6,582 nt of DNA, from assembly GCA_943328885.2 (NCBI GenBank), contig CALQBT020000155.1, forward strand, positions 1 to 6,582. The letters run 5' to 3'. Below are positions 4,845 to 6,582 of the stretch, piece after piece. The notes beneath the pieces were generated by a model that was not told the DNA's origin, ran no database searches, and worked only from the letters and a program-made list of their open reading frames with translations. The position numbers and the translations under genes are program-made. Each line of letters begins with the position of its first letter. Position 1 is the first letter of the stretch. The stretch comes from Bordetella parapertussis. Its GTDB lineage: Bacteria > Pseudomonadota > Gammaproteobacteria > Burkholderiales > Burkholderiaceae_C.

Positions 4845-5687
4845 TCAAATGAACTCGGCCATGCGCAGCCATTTGGTAGCCACCCACTTGTCGCCAGCAA
4901 GCACTGGCGCGCCGCCATGCAGCGAACGGGTACTCGGGTGCGGTCGGTCGTAGCTGAAGAACACCGCGTTGCCCTTGATCGGCGCGACCTCCAAGCCGAC
5001 ATCTGGGAAGGTGGTGCCGCCGCCTTGCTCGGGTGTGTTGAGGTAGATCACCAGCGTGCCCACACGCTGGCCACCGCGCGCCAGCACCGCGGCCATGCCG
5101 GGTTGCGCCGGATCGAAGTAGTCGTGGTGCGGCTTGTACTCGGCGCCAGGCAGGTAGTGCAGCACCTGCAGCCCTTCGCCATTGATCACTGGCCAATTCA
5201 GCAAGGCAGCGATGCGGGCTTCAATGCGCTGACACAGCGGCGTCTCGCCGCGGCTGAAAAACATGCCCTGGCTGGTGCGCGCAGCGTTGATCTCGCTGCC
5301 GCCGGTCTCATCGACCACGGTCTCCGAACGCGCCATGCGCGGCGCGGCGGCCAGCACCAGCGCGTCGCATTCGTCATCGGACAAAAACCCACCCAGCAGC
5401 ACCAGCCGTGGATGTTGCAAGGTCAGCAAAATACCGACCCAGCGGTCATCGGCCCAAATCCGGCTGGGCGACCCGGCCAGCGCTGGCTCAGGCAGCGCTA
5501 CAGCGGACGCTGCGGCGAGGGCATGGCCGGCTGCCGGCTGCAGCGTGCTGTGCAGCGCAGCAGCAGCCACTTCAGCAGTCCAGCCGCTGACGCGCATCGA
5601 GGCCAGGATGTCCTCGTGCCGGCAACCGGCACGGTCCTGCTCGATGATCCATTGCCTGAGTTGGTCGGTGACGACTTGCTCGCTCAT
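4845..5687 (-). CDS. Prolyl 4-hydroxylase-type 2-oxoglutarate/Fe(II) dioxygenase with N-terminal helical extension
   Basis: A 280-aa protein. The C-terminal two thirds (about residues 92-278) is a P4H-like double-stranded beta-helix dioxygenase that would hydroxylate a substrate using O2, Fe(II) and 2-oxoglutarate. Iron ligands are visible as H187-x-D189 in YKPHHDYFD and H257 in RSLHGGAPV; the 2OG-binding Lys is K267 in GDKWVATKW. RTSQGMFF (137-144), LVIYLN and GGGTTFPDVG are further family signatures. Residues 1-50 form a separate predicted helical segment (LRQWIIEQDRAGCRHEDILASMRVSGWTAEVAAAAL) with a GW turn reminiscent of UBA-like bundles, then an Ala-rich linker to about 72. The ATG at 5687 has no clear Shine-Dalgarno. 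It lies 66 nt downstream of yaaA on the same strand. Whether the substrate is a protein, peptide or small molecule cannot be read from the sequence. Confidence 0.92.
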   Translation of the reverse strand: MSEQVVTDQLRQWIIEQDRAGCRHEDILASMRVSGWTAEVAAAALHSTLQPAAGHALAAASAVALPEPALAGSPSRIWADDRWVGILLTLQHPRLVLLGGFLSDDECDALVLAAAPRMARSETVVDETGGSEINAARTSQGMFFSRGETPLCQRIEARIAALLNWPVINGEGLQVLHYLPGAEYKPHHDYFDPAQPGMAAVLARGGQRVGTLVIYLNTPEQGGGTTFPDVGLEVAPIKGNAVFFSYDRPHPSTRSLHGGAPVLAGDKWVATKWLRMAEFI

Positions 5688-5753
5688 CGCGGCATTCTGG
5701 CAGCGGCCGGCGACCTTGTCAGCCGCGAGTCAACCCCTATCGGCCGCGGCAGC

Positions 5754-6539
5754 TCAATCGACCGTTCGGCGGCGGAAAACCAGCCGATCGGGGGCAGACG
5801 CGCCAGCATCGAACGCATAACCTTCGCGATCGAATTGCTCGAGCTTGTTGACCTTGGTCACCTTGTGCTGAACCGCCCAGCGCGCCATCAGGCCGCGGGC
5901 GCGCTTGGCAAAGAAACTGATCACCTTGTAGCGCCCACCCTTCCAGTCCTCGAACACGCAGTCAACCACTCTTGCGGCCAGGACTTTGCGGTCTGCGGCC
6001 TTGAAGTACTCCTGCGACGCGAGGTTGACAAGCACCGGCACGGCGTCACCCGACAGTCGGCTGTCCAGGTACTGCGCCAGCGTGTCACCCCAGAAGGCGT
6101 AGAGATCGCGGCCTCGGTCATTGGCCAGCCTGGTGCCCATCTCCAACCGATAGGGCTGCAGCCGGTCCAGTGGCCGCAGCACACCATACAGCCCCGACAG
6201 GATCACCAGATGGTCTTGGGCCCAATCGAGCTGGGCCGGCTTGAGCGTGCCCGCGTCCAGGCCGCCGTAGACATCGCCGTCGAATGCCAGCGCCGCGGGC
6301 CGGCTGTTGTCGGGCGTGGACTGTGGCGACCAGGCGGCGTAACGGCCGACGTTGAGCGCGGCCAGTTCGTCGGACAAGTCCATCAGCTGGGCCACCTGAG
6401 GCGGGGCGAGCCGCGAAAGCTGCGCGATCAGCTCGGCCGCGCGCGGCACGAACACCGGCTCGGTCGCACGCGCCGCGATGCCTCTGGCCAGTGGGGTCTT
6501 GTAGTCCAGAGTCTTGGCGGGCGACAGCAGGTAGAGCAT
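5754..6539 (-). CDS. yaaA: Peroxide stress protein YaaA (DUF328/UPF0246)
   Basis: YaaA lowers intracellular free iron during H2O2 stress in E. coli, limiting Fenton damage, and has a DNA-binding fold. The 261-aa product matches the 258-aa E. coli protein end to end: MLYLLSPAKTLDYKTPL at the N-terminus, FDGDVYGGL at 86-94, LSGLYGVLRPLDRLQPYRLEMGTRL at 114-138, DLYAFWGD (145-152), NLASQEYFK (172-180), ISFFAKRARGLMARW (207-221) and a closing REGYAFD...DRLVFRR. It is complete, with no missing conserved block. The ATG at 6539 has no clear ribosome-binding site. TACACT at 6552-6547 is a possible -10 that would give an almost leaderless message, and no OxyR site is evident in the 43 nt available. 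It is the first visible gene of a possible yaaA-dioxygenase pair. Confidence 0.96.
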   Translation of the reverse strand: MLYLLSPAKTLDYKTPLARGIAARATEPVFVPRAAELIAQLSRLAPPQVAQLMDLSDELAALNVGRYAAWSPQSTPDNSRPAALAFDGDVYGGLDAGTLKPAQLDWAQDHLVILSGLYGVLRPLDRLQPYRLEMGTRLANDRGRDLYAFWGDTLAQYLDSRLSGDAVPVLVNLASQEYFKAADRKVLAARVVDCVFEDWKGGRYKVISFFAKRARGLMARWAVQHKVTKVNKLEQFDREGYAFDAGASAPDRLVFRRRTVD

Positions 6540-6558
6540 GCGCCGCAGTGTAAACAGG

Positions 6559-6570
6559 CGGGCATGCCCG
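6559..6570. repeat. 12-bp perfect palindrome upstream of yaaA
   Basis: CGGGCATGCCCG reads identically on both strands and lies 20 bp before the yaaA ATG, near where the -35 region would be if TACACT (6552-6547) is the -10. It could be a small operator or simply GC-rich chance sequence; no regulator is recognised. Confidence 0.5.
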
Positions 6571-6582
6571 TGCTGCGGAGCG

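Noticed and set aside
4733..5002. N-terminal extension of the small secreted protein to a start at 5002
   Set aside because: It would overlap the dioxygenase gene in another frame, and the signal peptide starts cleanly at the ATG at 4732 with its own AGGA.
5722..5750. GCCGCG/CGCGGC inverted repeat between yaaA and the dioxygenase as a terminator
   Set aside because: Only 6 bp with a 17-nt loop and no T-tract; expected by chance in such GC-rich DNA.
1..6582. Defence, phage, CRISPR or other accessory system
   Set aside because: No repeats with spacers, no integrase, transposase or toxin-antitoxin pair; all larger genes belong to ordinary chromosomal families.

Overview
The window looks like chromosomal DNA of a high-GC betaproteobacterium, most likely Burkholderiales. 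The evidence is the rpsP-rimM-trmD order, the strong G/C bias at third codon positions, and the protein flavour: a TM2 protein with a WxARFN motif, and an exported Lys/Ala-rich small protein. The genus cannot be read from the sequence. There is no transposase, integrase, phage gene, CRISPR array or tRNA, so this is an ordinary chromosomal neighbourhood rather than a mobile one.

Layout. (1) Positions 1-1700, minus strand: the translation/RNA-modification operon rpsP (ribosomal protein S16), rimM (30S maturation) and trmD (tRNA m1G37 methyltransferase). TrmD runs off the left edge with essentially its whole length visible; rplS would be expected next, outside the window. (2) Positions 1701-1989: a gene-free divergent intergenic region. 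It carries a perfect TATAAT facing rpsP and a leader of about 225 nt for the rpsP operon. The leader contains a GNRA-capped hairpin, two mutually exclusive pairings, a triple tandem octamer and a possible 7-codon upstream ORF. (3) Positions 1990-4423, plus strand: a PAT/MnaT-like GNAT acetyltransferase overlapping by ATGA with a TM2-domain membrane protein. After 89 nt holding two adjacent hairpins comes a complete MBL/beta-CASP RNA nuclease. (4) Positions 4424-4534: a convergent intergenic region with a 10-bp hairpin (candidate bidirectional terminator) and a small direct-repeat/hairpin cluster. (5) Positions 4535-6539, minus strand: a 65-aa secreted Lys/Ala-rich protein, a prolyl-4-hydroxylase-type 2OG-Fe(II) dioxygenase with an N-terminal helical extension, and yaaA (peroxide-stress protein).

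How the genes fit together. The left block is a classical housekeeping operon for ribosome assembly and tRNA modification. The plus-strand trio may be one transcript, but no shared pathway can be shown. On the right, yaaA and the dioxygenase are co-oriented 66 nt apart; both families relate to iron/oxygen chemistry, though a functional link is only inference. I see no convincing new multi-gene system. The most interesting signals are non-coding: the structured rpsP leader and the hairpin pair that abuts the ribosome-binding site of the beta-CASP gene.
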